A stretch of DNA of 22,887 bases from CAYONM01 sp964405325 (lineage in GTDB: Bacteria > Planctomycetota > UBA11346), in contig CAYONM010000034.1 of assembly GCA_964405325.1 (NCBI GenBank), positions 1 through 22,887 on the forward strand, in the 5' to 3' direction. This document shows positions 14,513-20,842 of this stretch, in pieces. The notes under the pieces were generated by a model. The model had not been told where the DNA came from. It saw only the letters and a program-made list of their open reading frames with translations, and ran no database searches. The translations under genes and the position numbers were made by a program. How positions within the stretch are numbered: the stretch's first letter is position 1; each line of letters opens with the position of its first letter.

Positions 14513-14685
14513 GGCGCGCTCCTTGGCGGAGTCTAAGCCGGTGCTGCGGCGTATGCGACCGCAGGATGGGACGGTCGGCGGTGTTATGACGCTGATGCAT
14601 GAGTCCTATGAATACTATTTTATCGATAAAAATTTATTGAATAGGGCCGCGATATGGTTAGCCTACCAGCCAACGGAGACGAGCC
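14513..14685. promoter_or_regulatory. Divergent promoter region hydS / hydC with AT-rich palindrome
   Basis: This 173-bp region serves the sensory operon (-) and the catalytic hydrogenase operon (+). Within otherwise GC-rich sequence, a strongly AT-rich core (about 14607-14645) carries the perfect 14-bp palindrome TTTTATCGATAAAA at 14618-14631. This is almost concentric with CCTAT (14605-14609) and ATAGG (14641-14645). Such nested symmetry in a shared promoter suggests an operator, with the AT-rich core likely also supplying -10 elements. It does not match the Rex consensus (TTGTGA-N6-TCACAA) or the Fnr/Crp consensus, so the regulator is unknown. Confidence 0.55.
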
Positions 14686-15207
14686 ATGTGCAGCACTTGT
14701 TCGCAGGCGACCGCCCTCGCCCCCTCAGCGTTGGAACGCTACCATACGGTTGATGCCATTCTCGAACGGCATCAGCATCGGGCCGCACGCCTGGTGCCGA
14801 TCCTGCAGGAGACTCAGGAGGTGTTTCATTATCTGCCGCGCGACGTGATGGCTTACATCGCCAGCAGCCTCGCCCTGCCGCCGGCCCAGGTTTTTGGCGT
14901 AGCCACTTTTTATGCGCATTTCTCGCTAGCGCCCAAGGGCAAGCATGTGGTCCGCTTGTGCGACGGTACCGCCTGCCATGTCAAACGCAGTATTCCCATT
15001 CTGGACGCACTGCGTGCGCATCTGGGCCTGAGCGAGGATAAGCCCACCACCGACGATCAATTATTCACCATCGAAACCGTCAGTTGCCTGGGTGCCTGTG
15101 GTTTGGCGCCGGTGATGCTGATCGATGAGGATGTGCACGGCCAAGTGACGCCGGAGCAGGCGGTCGGCCTTATCAAGGATATGGCGGCAAAGGAGGCCGA
15201 AGCATGA
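14686..15207 (+). CDS. hydC: NADH-dependent [FeFe]-hydrogenase gamma subunit (NuoE-like, HydC)
   Basis: 173 aa, the thioredoxin-like [2Fe-2S] subunit related to NuoE of complex I. Cluster ligands are C92 and C97 in LCDGTACH, and C134 and C138 in SCLGACG. The preceding LPPAQVFGVATFYAHF (64-79) is a family hallmark. It passes electrons between the flavin subunit and the rest of the trimer in the cytoplasm. The N-terminus MCSTC adds two cysteines that are not part of the known cluster. GGAG seven nt upstream supports the ATG at 14686. It overlaps hydB by 4 nt (ATGA). It is first gene of the operon and faces the AT-rich palindromic promoter region. Confidence 0.95.
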   Translation: MCSTCSQATALAPSALERYHTVDAILERHQHRAARLVPILQETQEVFHYLPRDVMAYIASSLALPPAQVFGVATFYAHFSLAPKGKHVVRLCDGTACHVKRSIPILDALRAHLGLSEDKPTTDDQLFTIETVSCLGACGLAPVMLIDEDVHGQVTPEQAVGLIKDMAAKEAEA

Positions 15208-17099
15208 GCATGTGCAGCTGTTTGGATCTGGGAACCTTGGCCGATGCGCATCGGCAATGCGCGGCTGGCCTGGATCGCCGCCTGATCCTGTGCGGCGGCA
15301 CCGGCTGTGTTGCCGGTGGTGCCCTGCGACTGCGCGATGGTCTGATCGATGCCTGTCGTAAAGTCGGTATCGATGCGGCGGTGGAATTGCGCCAGGAAGC
15401 CGCGCCGTCGGTCTACGTTTCGAAAAGCGGTTGCCAGGGTTTTTGTCAAATGGGCCCGCTGCTGCATATCGAGCCGGACGGCTTGCTGTACGTCAAGGTA
15501 CAGCCGGAGGACGCCGAAGAGATCGTGCAGACGACCCTGATCGGAAAACAACCAATCGAACGTCTGCTGTATCGGGTCCCGGCCACCGAGCAGGTCTGCC
15601 GCGGTCCGGAGGAGATCCCCTTCTATGCCGGTCAGACCAGGCGGGTGCTGCGCGATTGCATGATCGAGCCCGAGGATATTGGCGAATATGTGGCGTGCGG
15701 CGGGTATCAGGGTGCGCAGCGTGCATATCAGGATATGGAGCCGGAAGCGGTGTGCCAGGAGGTGCTGGACGCCGGCCTGCGCGGTCGCGGTGGCGGTGGT
15801 TTTCCCACCGGGAAAAAATGGCAACTGACCCTGGCCAATGACAGTGACGAAAAATATGTGATCTGCAATGGTGACGAGGGTGATCCGGGCGCCTTTATGG
15901 ACCGTTCGGTAATGGAGGGCAATCCGCATGCGGTAATCGAGGGCATGCTGATCGCCGCTCGTGCCATCAAGGCCACCGCTGGTTACGTGTACGTGCGAGC
16001 GGAATATCCCTTGGCAGTGCAACGGATGCGCCGGGCGGTGGCCGATGCCGAGTCCGCCGGTCTGCTGGGCGATGACCTCTTCGCAAGCGGGTTGTCATTC
16101 CAGCTGTCGGTGATGGAGGGCGCCGGCGCTTTTGTCTGTGGCGAAGAGACCGCCCTGATCGCCAGCATCGAAGGACAGCGGGGTATGCCACGCGCCAAGC
16201 CGCCGTTTCCGGCGCAAAAGGGCCTGTGGCAGCAGCCGACTCTGATCAACAATGTCGAAACCCTGGCCAGCGTGCCGATGATCCTGCGCGACGGCGCCGC
16301 CGCGTACCGGGCCTTGGGTACGGCATCCTCACCCGGCACCAAAACCTTTGCCCTGACCGGGCATGTGGCCAATACCGGTCTGATCGAGGTGCCCTTCGGC
16401 ACCACCTTGCGCACGATTGTTGCCGATATTGGCGGTGGTGTCACCGCTGAGGACGGCAGCATCAGTCCCACCGGCTTCAAAGCGGTGCAGATCGGTGGCC
16501 CGTCGGGCGGCTGTCTGACGCCGGAGATGCTGGACACGCCATTGGATTTCGACTCGCTGCGCTCGCTTGGCGCGATGGTCGGGTCTGGCGGTCTGGTGGT
16601 GATGAATCAGCAGACCTGCATGGTCCAGGTGGCGCGTTTCTTCATGCAATTCACCCAGAACGAGAGCTGCGGCAAATGCGTGCCCTGCCGCGAGGGCACC
16701 AAGCAGATGCTGCATCTGCTGGACCAGGTCATCGCCGGCGAGGCGACGATGGCGACCCTGGATCTGTTGGAGAAGACCGCGCGCTTGGTGCAGCTGTCCT
16801 CGCTGTGTGGTCTGGGCAAGACCGCGCCCAGCCCGGTGTTGTCGACCCTGCGGCATTTTCGGGCCGAATACGAAGCGCATGTCATCGATCGGCGTTGTCC
16901 CTCCGGGCAGTGTCAGGCCTTGGCGTTACCAGAGATCGATGCCGAAGCCTGCAAGGGCTGTACTGCCTGCGTCAAAAAATGTCCGGTGGATGCGATTCGC
17001 GGTGAAAGGAAAAAGCCGCACGTCATCGATCAGGAGCGCTGCATTCGCTGCGGTGCCTGCGCCGAAATCTGTCGTTTCGATGCCGTGATCGGCTTCTGA
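15204..17099 (+). CDS. hydB: NADH-dependent [FeFe]-hydrogenase beta subunit (NuoF-like, HydB)
   Basis: 631 aa, the FMN and NAD(H)-binding subunit. In order: a thioredoxin-like [2Fe-2S] domain (C30, C35, C77, C81); the FMN/NADH core with GLRGRGGGGFPTG (191-203), CNGDEGDPGAF (221-231) and EGAGAFVCGEE (305-315); the N3-type [4Fe-4S] site NESCGKCVPC (C489, C492, C495, with C535); a CPSGQC pair (C565, C570) typical of hydrogenase-type HydB; and two C-terminal ferredoxin clusters (C583/586/589/593 and C613/616/619/623). This full domain set is that of the trimeric bifurcating-type enzymes of Thermotoga and Moorella. Sequence alone cannot prove bifurcation, so ferredoxin use is inferred. It is translationally coupled to hydC; 150 bp with a large stem-loop separate it from hydA. 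Confidence 0.96.
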   Translation: MSMCSCLDLGTLADAHRQCAAGLDRRLILCGGTGCVAGGALRLRDGLIDACRKVGIDAAVELRQEAAPSVYVSKSGCQGFCQMGPLLHIEPDGLLYVKVQPEDAEEIVQTTLIGKQPIERLLYRVPATEQVCRGPEEIPFYAGQTRRVLRDCMIEPEDIGEYVACGGYQGAQRAYQDMEPEAVCQEVLDAGLRGRGGGGFPTGKKWQLTLANDSDEKYVICNGDEGDPGAFMDRSVMEGNPHAVIEGMLIAARAIKATAGYVYVRAEYPLAVQRMRRAVADAESAGLLGDDLFASGLSFQLSVMEGAGAFVCGEETALIASIEGQRGMPRAKPPFPAQKGLWQQPTLINNVETLASVPMILRDGAAAYRALGTASSPGTKTFALTGHVANTGLIEVPFGTTLRTIVADIGGGVTAEDGSISPTGFKAVQIGGPSGGCLTPEMLDTPLDFDSLRSLGAMVGSGGLVVMNQQTCMVQVARFFMQFTQNESCGKCVPCREGTKQMLHLLDQVIAGEATMATLDLLEKTARLVQLSSLCGLGKTAPSPVLSTLRHFRAEYEAHVIDRRCPSGQCQALALPEIDAEACKGCTACVKKCPVDAIRGERKKPHVIDQERCIRCGACAEICRFDAVIGF

Positions 17100-17113
17100 C
17101 CATCGAGTAGATT

Positions 17114-17223
17114 GAAGCTAGGGAGTGGCGCAGCGGCGACGGTATTGGCGGGCAGGGCAAGGATGCAGCGGACGGCATCCGAGCTGGCGTGAATTTCCGC
17201 CGCCCCTGCGCCACTCCAGTTTC
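17114..17223 (+). other. Long intercistronic stem-loop between hydB and hydA
   Basis: GGAGTGGCGCAG (17122-17133) is perfectly complementary to CTGCGCCACTCC (17206-17217). Outside it, GAAGCT (17114-17119) pairs with AGTTTC (17218-17223) across a 2-nt bulge with one G-U. Inside, CGGCG pairs with CGCCG (17134-17138 and 17198-17202), and a nested hairpin GGATGC/GCATCC sits at 17161-17180. It occupies most of the only sizeable gap in the operon. It could be an mRNA-stability or attenuation element that sets the HydA to HydB ratio, or a remnant REP/MITE-like insertion. Confidence 0.65.
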
Positions 17224-17249
17224 ATCTTTCCACCAGGAAGAACAATCCA

Positions 17250-19232
17250 ATGAATGACAACTACATTTACATAGACGGAAGGCCGGTGGCATTGGCCGAC
17301 GATCGCAATCTGCTCGAGCTGATCCGTCGTTCGGGTATCGATCTGCCCACCTTCTGCTATCACTCCGATCTCAGCGCCTACGGCGCTTGCCGGCTGTGCA
17401 TCGTGGAAATCGATGGCATGGGGACCCAGGCCAGTTGCTCCATCCAGCCCACGCCAGGGATGCGGGTCCGCACCAATTCCTCGGCTTTGCGCGAATCCCG
17501 TCGGCTGACCATCGAATTGCTGCTGGCCAACCACGATCGCGAATGCCCGAGCTGCGAACGCTCCAATCACTGCAGTCTGCAGAATCTGGCGCGGCAGTTG
17601 GGCGTGGACACGGTACGCTTCAAGCAGCGGCAGCCGGAGGACATGTTGCCGGTGGATAGCAGCCCGGCCCTGGTGCGCGATCCCAATAAATGCGTGCTCT
17701 GTGGTGACTGTGTCCGCGTTTGTGACGAGACTCAGGGTATTCGGGTCCTGGATTTTGTCGGTCGGGGTGCTGCTGCGCGGGTGGCACCCGCCTTCGAGCA
17801 GGGACTGGCGGTCTCGGAGTGTGTCGGCTGTGGCCAGTGTGCCGCCGTCTGTCCCACCGGTGCCATCGTGCCCAAGCAGGAACGCGAGGATGTCTGGGCC
17901 CTGTTGCACGATCCCGATACGGTGGTGATCGCGCAGGTGGCGCCTGCGGTGCGGGTTGGCTTGGGCGAATATTTCGGCATGGAGCCGGGCAGCGTGGTGA
18001 CCGGGCAGATGGTCAGCGCCCTGAAGATGCTGGGTTTTGATCGGGTCTACGACACCAGCTTCGCAGCCGACATGACCATTTTCGAGGAAGTCGGCGAATT
18101 ACTGGGCCGCTTGGATGGCGAGGGTCCCCTGCCCCTGATGACCAGCTGCTGCCCGGCCTGGGTCCGCTTTGTCGAAACCCAGGCGCCGGATTTGCTACCG
18201 CATCTCTCCAGCTGCAAGAGCCCGCAGCAGATGTTCGGTTCGGTGATCAAGCAGGTGTTGCCAGAGCAGGAGGAGCTCGACGGCAAACGACTGGCCGTGG
18301 TCAGCATCATGCCCTGCACTGCGAAAAAGGCCGAGGCCCGTTTGCCGCAGCATCGCCGTAATGGCGTGCCGGATGTGGATCAAGTACTTACCACCCAGGA
18401 GCTGGGTCGCATGATCCACTCTCTGGGCATCCGCTTCACGCAGTTGGATCCGACGCCCTTTGATCTGCCCCTGGGCCTGGCTTCCGGTGCCGGGGTCATT
18501 TTCGGTGCCAGCGGTGGCGTGACCGAAGCGGCGTTGCGCTATGCCGCCGAGACTGTTGACGCGCCTGGGTTGCATCTGGAATTCCAGCAGGTGCGCGGCC
18601 TGAAGGGCTGCAAGGAGGCCAGCATCCAGCTGGGCGAGATCCCGCTGCGGGTGGCGGTGGTTCAGGGCTTGGCCGAAGCACGGCAGTTGCTGGAGCGGGT
18701 GCGCCAGGGTGAGTCGTATCACTTCATCGAGGTGATGTCCTGCCCTGGCGGCTGCTTGGCCGGTGCTGGCCAGCCCATCAACAAGGACCGGGATATCCGT
18801 GCTCGTCGCAGCGCCGGCATCTACCGCGCCGATGGCGAGATGCCCTTGCGCAAATCTCAGGACAACCACCTGGTCCGTCAGTGCTATCAGCAGCACCTGG
18901 GCACGGTGGGCGGGCACGCCGCGCACGAGTTGTTGCATACCCGTTATCAGGACCGGCGCGAGGTGTTTGCCCAGGCGCTGAACTGGCGTCAGACCCTGGC
19001 CACGGACCCGCTACGTGTGCGCTTGGACGTGGCTTCGGATCAGGCCGATCTGGACACCGAATTGCAGCGCTTGCACACGGAACTGGAACGGCATCCCGAA
19101 GGCGATCGGGTGGCGGTGGAGCTGGCGGTGCAAGCCGGCAGTCTGCCGGGTCGGGCTCGGATCGGCCGTGGGGAAGCGCAGCCGTTGGCCCAGGCCACCC
19201 GGGCAGTGCTGGTGGCTTTGGACGGGGACTGA
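17250..19232 (+). CDS. hydA: [FeFe]-hydrogenase catalytic alpha subunit HydA (NuoG-like N-terminus)
   Basis: 660 aa. N-terminal [2Fe-2S] domain (C36, C47, C50, C63), a His-ligated [4Fe-4S] site (H95, C99, C102, C108), two ferredoxin clusters (C148/151/154/158 and C191/194/197/201), then the H-cluster domain with intact signatures: TSCCPAW (298-304), MPCTAKKAE (354-362) and SCPGGCLAGAGQP (497-509). The proton-relay Cys is present, so this is the active enzyme that reduces protons or oxidises H2. The H-cluster domain ends near LLHTRYQDRR (561-570). About 80 further residues (581-660) are charged and Cys-free, unlike the [2Fe-2S] tail of Thermotoga HydA. AGGAAG precedes the ATG. HydEFG maturases are not in this window. 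Confidence 0.96.
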   Translation: MNDNYIYIDGRPVALADDRNLLELIRRSGIDLPTFCYHSDLSAYGACRLCIVEIDGMGTQASCSIQPTPGMRVRTNSSALRESRRLTIELLLANHDRECPSCERSNHCSLQNLARQLGVDTVRFKQRQPEDMLPVDSSPALVRDPNKCVLCGDCVRVCDETQGIRVLDFVGRGAAARVAPAFEQGLAVSECVGCGQCAAVCPTGAIVPKQEREDVWALLHDPDTVVIAQVAPAVRVGLGEYFGMEPGSVVTGQMVSALKMLGFDRVYDTSFAADMTIFEEVGELLGRLDGEGPLPLMTSCCPAWVRFVETQAPDLLPHLSSCKSPQQMFGSVIKQVLPEQEELDGKRLAVVSIMPCTAKKAEARLPQHRRNGVPDVDQVLTTQELGRMIHSLGIRFTQLDPTPFDLPLGLASGAGVIFGASGGVTEAALRYAAETVDAPGLHLEFQQVRGLKGCKEASIQLGEIPLRVAVVQGLAEARQLLERVRQGESYHFIEVMSCPGGCLAGAGQPINKDRDIRARRSAGIYRADGEMPLRKSQDNHLVRQCYQQHLGTVGGHAAHELLHTRYQDRREVFAQALNWRQTLATDPLRVRLDVASDQADLDTELQRLHTELERHPEGDRVAVELAVQAGSLPGRARIGRGEAQPLAQATRAVLVALDGD

Positions 19233-19301
19233 CCACGGACGGGGCCGATCGTGGCGCTGACCGTTCGGGCGACTAGGCTGCCGCCTTCGGAGACCGCGCT
19301 C

Positions 19302-19943
19302 GTGTCGTCAGATCCGCTTGGCCCCGCCCCATCCATCCGCCGTTTGCCCCGCTATCTGGAGCTGGTCCAGGCGGCGCGGGCAGCCGGTCAGGATGCCATC
19401 AGCACCACCACCATTGCCGAGGCCTTGGGTCAGACGGCAATCCAGGTCCGCAAGGACCTGGCGATTACCGGCATTACCGGTCGGCCACGGGTGGGTTATG
19501 CGGTGGACGAGCTGATTGTCGCGATCCGTACCTTTCTTGGCTGGGACAACGCCGCTGAGGCCTTCCTGGTGGGCGCCGGGCATCTGGGGCTGGCGCTGTT
19601 GGGCTACAATGGCTTTGCCGAGCATGGCCTGCGCATCGTCGCCGCCTTCGATTCCGACCGGCGCAAGATCGGCGCCAAGCATCATGGCTACCAGATCCAG
19701 GACGTGGCTCGTATCGGCCAGCTGGCCGGCCGCATGCAGGTCCGCATCGCGGTACTGACGGTGCCACGCGCCCATGCCCAAGCCACTGCCGACGCCCTGG
19801 TTGTTGCCGGCATCCGCGGCATCTGGAATTTTGCCGACCCGCGGCTGCGCCTGCCCGCTCACGTCGTGGTCGAAACCGTCCAGCTCTCCGCCAGCCTGGC
19901 CATGCTCTCAAGCCGCCTGCAGGTGCGGATGGTGGCGGAGTAG
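19302..19943 (+). CDS. rex: Redox-sensing transcriptional repressor Rex
   Basis: 213 aa, the usual Rex length. The N-terminal winged helix starts with the family-typical IRRLPRYLELV and continues through TTTIAEALGQTAIQVRKDLA and the VGY turn. A Rossmann domain follows, with VGAGHLGLALLGY (the GxGxxG NADH site), an acidic FDSD at the end of the next strand, and WNFADPRLRLP near the C-terminus, which in Rex contacts NAD(H). Rex represses fermentation and hydrogenase genes until NADH rises. I chose the GTG at 19302, which has GGAG nine nt upstream and gives a normal N-terminus; the frame also opens at a GTG at 19251, adding 17 unusual residues. It lies 69 nt after hydA, so it is probably cotranscribed and regulates this cluster. 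A clear Rex box was not found. Confidence 0.94.
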   Translation: MSSDPLGPAPSIRRLPRYLELVQAARAAGQDAISTTTIAEALGQTAIQVRKDLAITGITGRPRVGYAVDELIVAIRTFLGWDNAAEAFLVGAGHLGLALLGYNGFAEHGLRIVAAFDSDRRKIGAKHHGYQIQDVARIGQLAGRMQVRIAVLTVPRAHAQATADALVVAGIRGIWNFADPRLRLPAHVVVETVQLSASLAMLSSRLQVRMVAE

Positions 19944-19969
19944 CTCGCGGCCTTACTGGCCTGACGGGG

Positions 19970-20041
19970 CCATCAGAGCTCGAACGGGTATGGGTTTCGA
20001 GGGAGGCTGGTGAGCGCCTCCAAGCGCGAGCTCGTCCGACC
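19970..20041 (-). repeat. Dispersed intergenic repeat, copy B
   Basis: Read on the minus strand, 20041-20009 matches the 33-nt block of copy A at 30 of 33 positions, and 19982-19970 matches its 13-nt block exactly. The 26-nt spacing is conserved. In this copy CTCGAA and TTCGAG flank an 11-nt loop and can form a perfect 6-bp stem across the spacer edge. Confidence 0.75.
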
Positions 20042-20053
20042 GGGCAGGTGGTT

Positions 20054-20068
20054 GGTCGTGCGACGACC
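20054..20068. promoter_or_regulatory. Inverted repeat, candidate upstream activator site for flgH promoter
   Basis: GGTCGT-GCG-ACGACC is a perfect inverted repeat with 6-bp arms. Its centre is about 142 bp before the predicted sigma-54 start site, the distance at which enhancer-binding proteins usually act. It also lies close to repeat copy B, so it may belong to that element instead. Confidence 0.4.
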
Positions 20069-20176
20069 GGCAGCGATGATCAGGCGCTCAGAACCGGGCT
20101 GCTGGGTGATCCACACAGCTTACGGGCCGTGACTGGCATGGCACGCAATGGTCGAGCGAGCCCATAGCTGACCATT

Positions 20177-20192
20177 TGGCCCGGGGCTTGCG
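20177..20192 (+). promoter_or_regulatory. Sigma-54 (RpoN) -24/-12 promoter of the flagellar operon
   Basis: TGGCCCG-GGGC-TTGCG matches the consensus TGGCACG-N4-TTGCW with the invariant GG and GC exactly 10 nt apart; only the A of TGGCA and the final W differ. The predicted start is near 20203, giving a leader of about 23 nt before flgH. Sigma-54 control of flagellar basal-body genes is well known in other diderms. Confidence 0.7.
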
Positions 20193-20199
20193 TCTGCTA

Positions 20200-20213
20200 T
20201 CCGGATATCCGGA
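20200..20213. promoter_or_regulatory. Palindrome over the predicted start site and flgH ribosome binding site
   Basis: TCCGGATATCCGGA is a perfect 14-bp palindrome spanning about -3 to +11 of the predicted transcript and touching GGAGG (20211-20215), the ribosome binding site of flgH. It could be an operator, or a short hairpin with an ATAT loop that partly hides the ribosome binding site. Confidence 0.4.
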
Positions 20214-20225
20214 GGATGTGGTCGC

Positions 20226-20825
20226 ATGCGACGTCTGGGCCTGTTGATGCTGTGTTTCGCTTGCTTACCGGCGCAGAGCCTGGTGACGGCGACCAGTCTG
20301 TCCGATGGCACCCTGTATGCCGATCAAGTGGCGCGGCAGGTGGGGGATCTGGTGACGATCCAGATCCAGGAGACCAACTCCATCAAAGAGAGCAGCGAAA
20401 CCGAGACCGGGCGGACCAACTCTGGTCGTCTCAGCGGCAATTGGTCGAAACCATCCGAGGATGGTGGTACATCGGTCAGCAAGGTCATCCCCGGTATCAG
20501 CTTCCAGACCGATACCGGCTTCGAGGGCGAGGCCGATTACAGCAATTCGGGAGAGATCAAGGCCACGGTCACTGGCCGGGTGATCGACGTGTTGGCCAAT
20601 GGCAACATGGTGATAGAGGCCCGTCGGACCCTCCGTTTCGGTTCGGATTCCAAGACCATTGTCTTGTCTGGTATTATTCGTCGTGACGACGTTGGCCCGA
20701 ACAATTCGGTCATGTCGGAGAAGATCCATAATTTCCAGGTGGGCATCGAAGGACAGGGGCCGCTGACCCGTGCGCAACAGCGCGGCTGGTTGGGACGCCT
20801 GCTGGACATTTTGTGGCCCTTGTAA
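20226..20825 (+). CDS. flgH: Flagellar L-ring protein FlgH
   Basis: FlgH forms the ring around the flagellar rod in the outer membrane. 199 aa, slightly shorter than the enterobacterial protein. Family motifs are SLSDGTLYADQVARQVGDLV near the N-terminus, the TDTGFEGEADYSNSGEIKA region, VIDVLANGNMVIEARR, and VLSGIIRRDDVGPNNSV before a C-terminal GWLGRLLDILWPL. A signal peptide covers about residues 1-18. The usual lipobox is not clear: C10 (LMLC) and C13 (CFAC) both fit poorly, so lipidation is uncertain and signal peptidase I cleavage is possible. GGAGG lies ten nt before the ATG. It is the first gene of the flagellar operon in this window, 17 nt before flgI, and sits under a sigma-54 promoter. 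Confidence 0.94.
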   Translation: MRRLGLLMLCFACLPAQSLVTATSLSDGTLYADQVARQVGDLVTIQIQETNSIKESSETETGRTNSGRLSGNWSKPSEDGGTSVSKVIPGISFQTDTGFEGEADYSNSGEIKATVTGRVIDVLANGNMVIEARRTLRFGSDSKTIVLSGIIRRDDVGPNNSVMSEKIHNFQVGIEGQGPLTRAQQRGWLGRLLDILWPL

Positions 20826-20842
20826 GGACTTGGTGAAAGAAC

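Larger units (their letters stand above)
19944..20176. other. Intergenic region rex / flgH with repeat copy B and small hairpins
   Basis: No gene was recognised here. Directly after rex, short inverted repeats (GGCC-TTACT-GGCC, and TGGCC-TGACG-GGCCA) could form alternative hairpins, but there is no T-tract. Copy B of the dispersed repeat follows on the minus strand. Next comes an inverted repeat at 20054-20068, and then the flgH promoter. Confidence 0.4.

Noticed and set aside
14618..14631. TTTTATCGATAAAA as an Fnr/Crp or Rex box
   Set aside because: The half-sites do not match TTGAT/ATCAA or TTGTGA/TCACAA, so I kept it only as an unassigned palindrome.
19251..19301. Upstream GTG start for rex
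   Set aside because: It adds 17 residues not typical of Rex; the GTG at 19302 has a better ribosome binding site and gives the usual N-terminus.
10243..19943. Recent horizontal transfer of the hydrogenase module by base composition
   Set aside because: By eye the GC content and codon use resemble the flanking genes; only the flanking repeats hint at mobility and no integrase or transposase is present.
20131..20148. TGGCATGGCACGCAA as a sigma-54 promoter
   Set aside because: The GG and GC elements are two bases too close together; the site at 20177 fits exactly.
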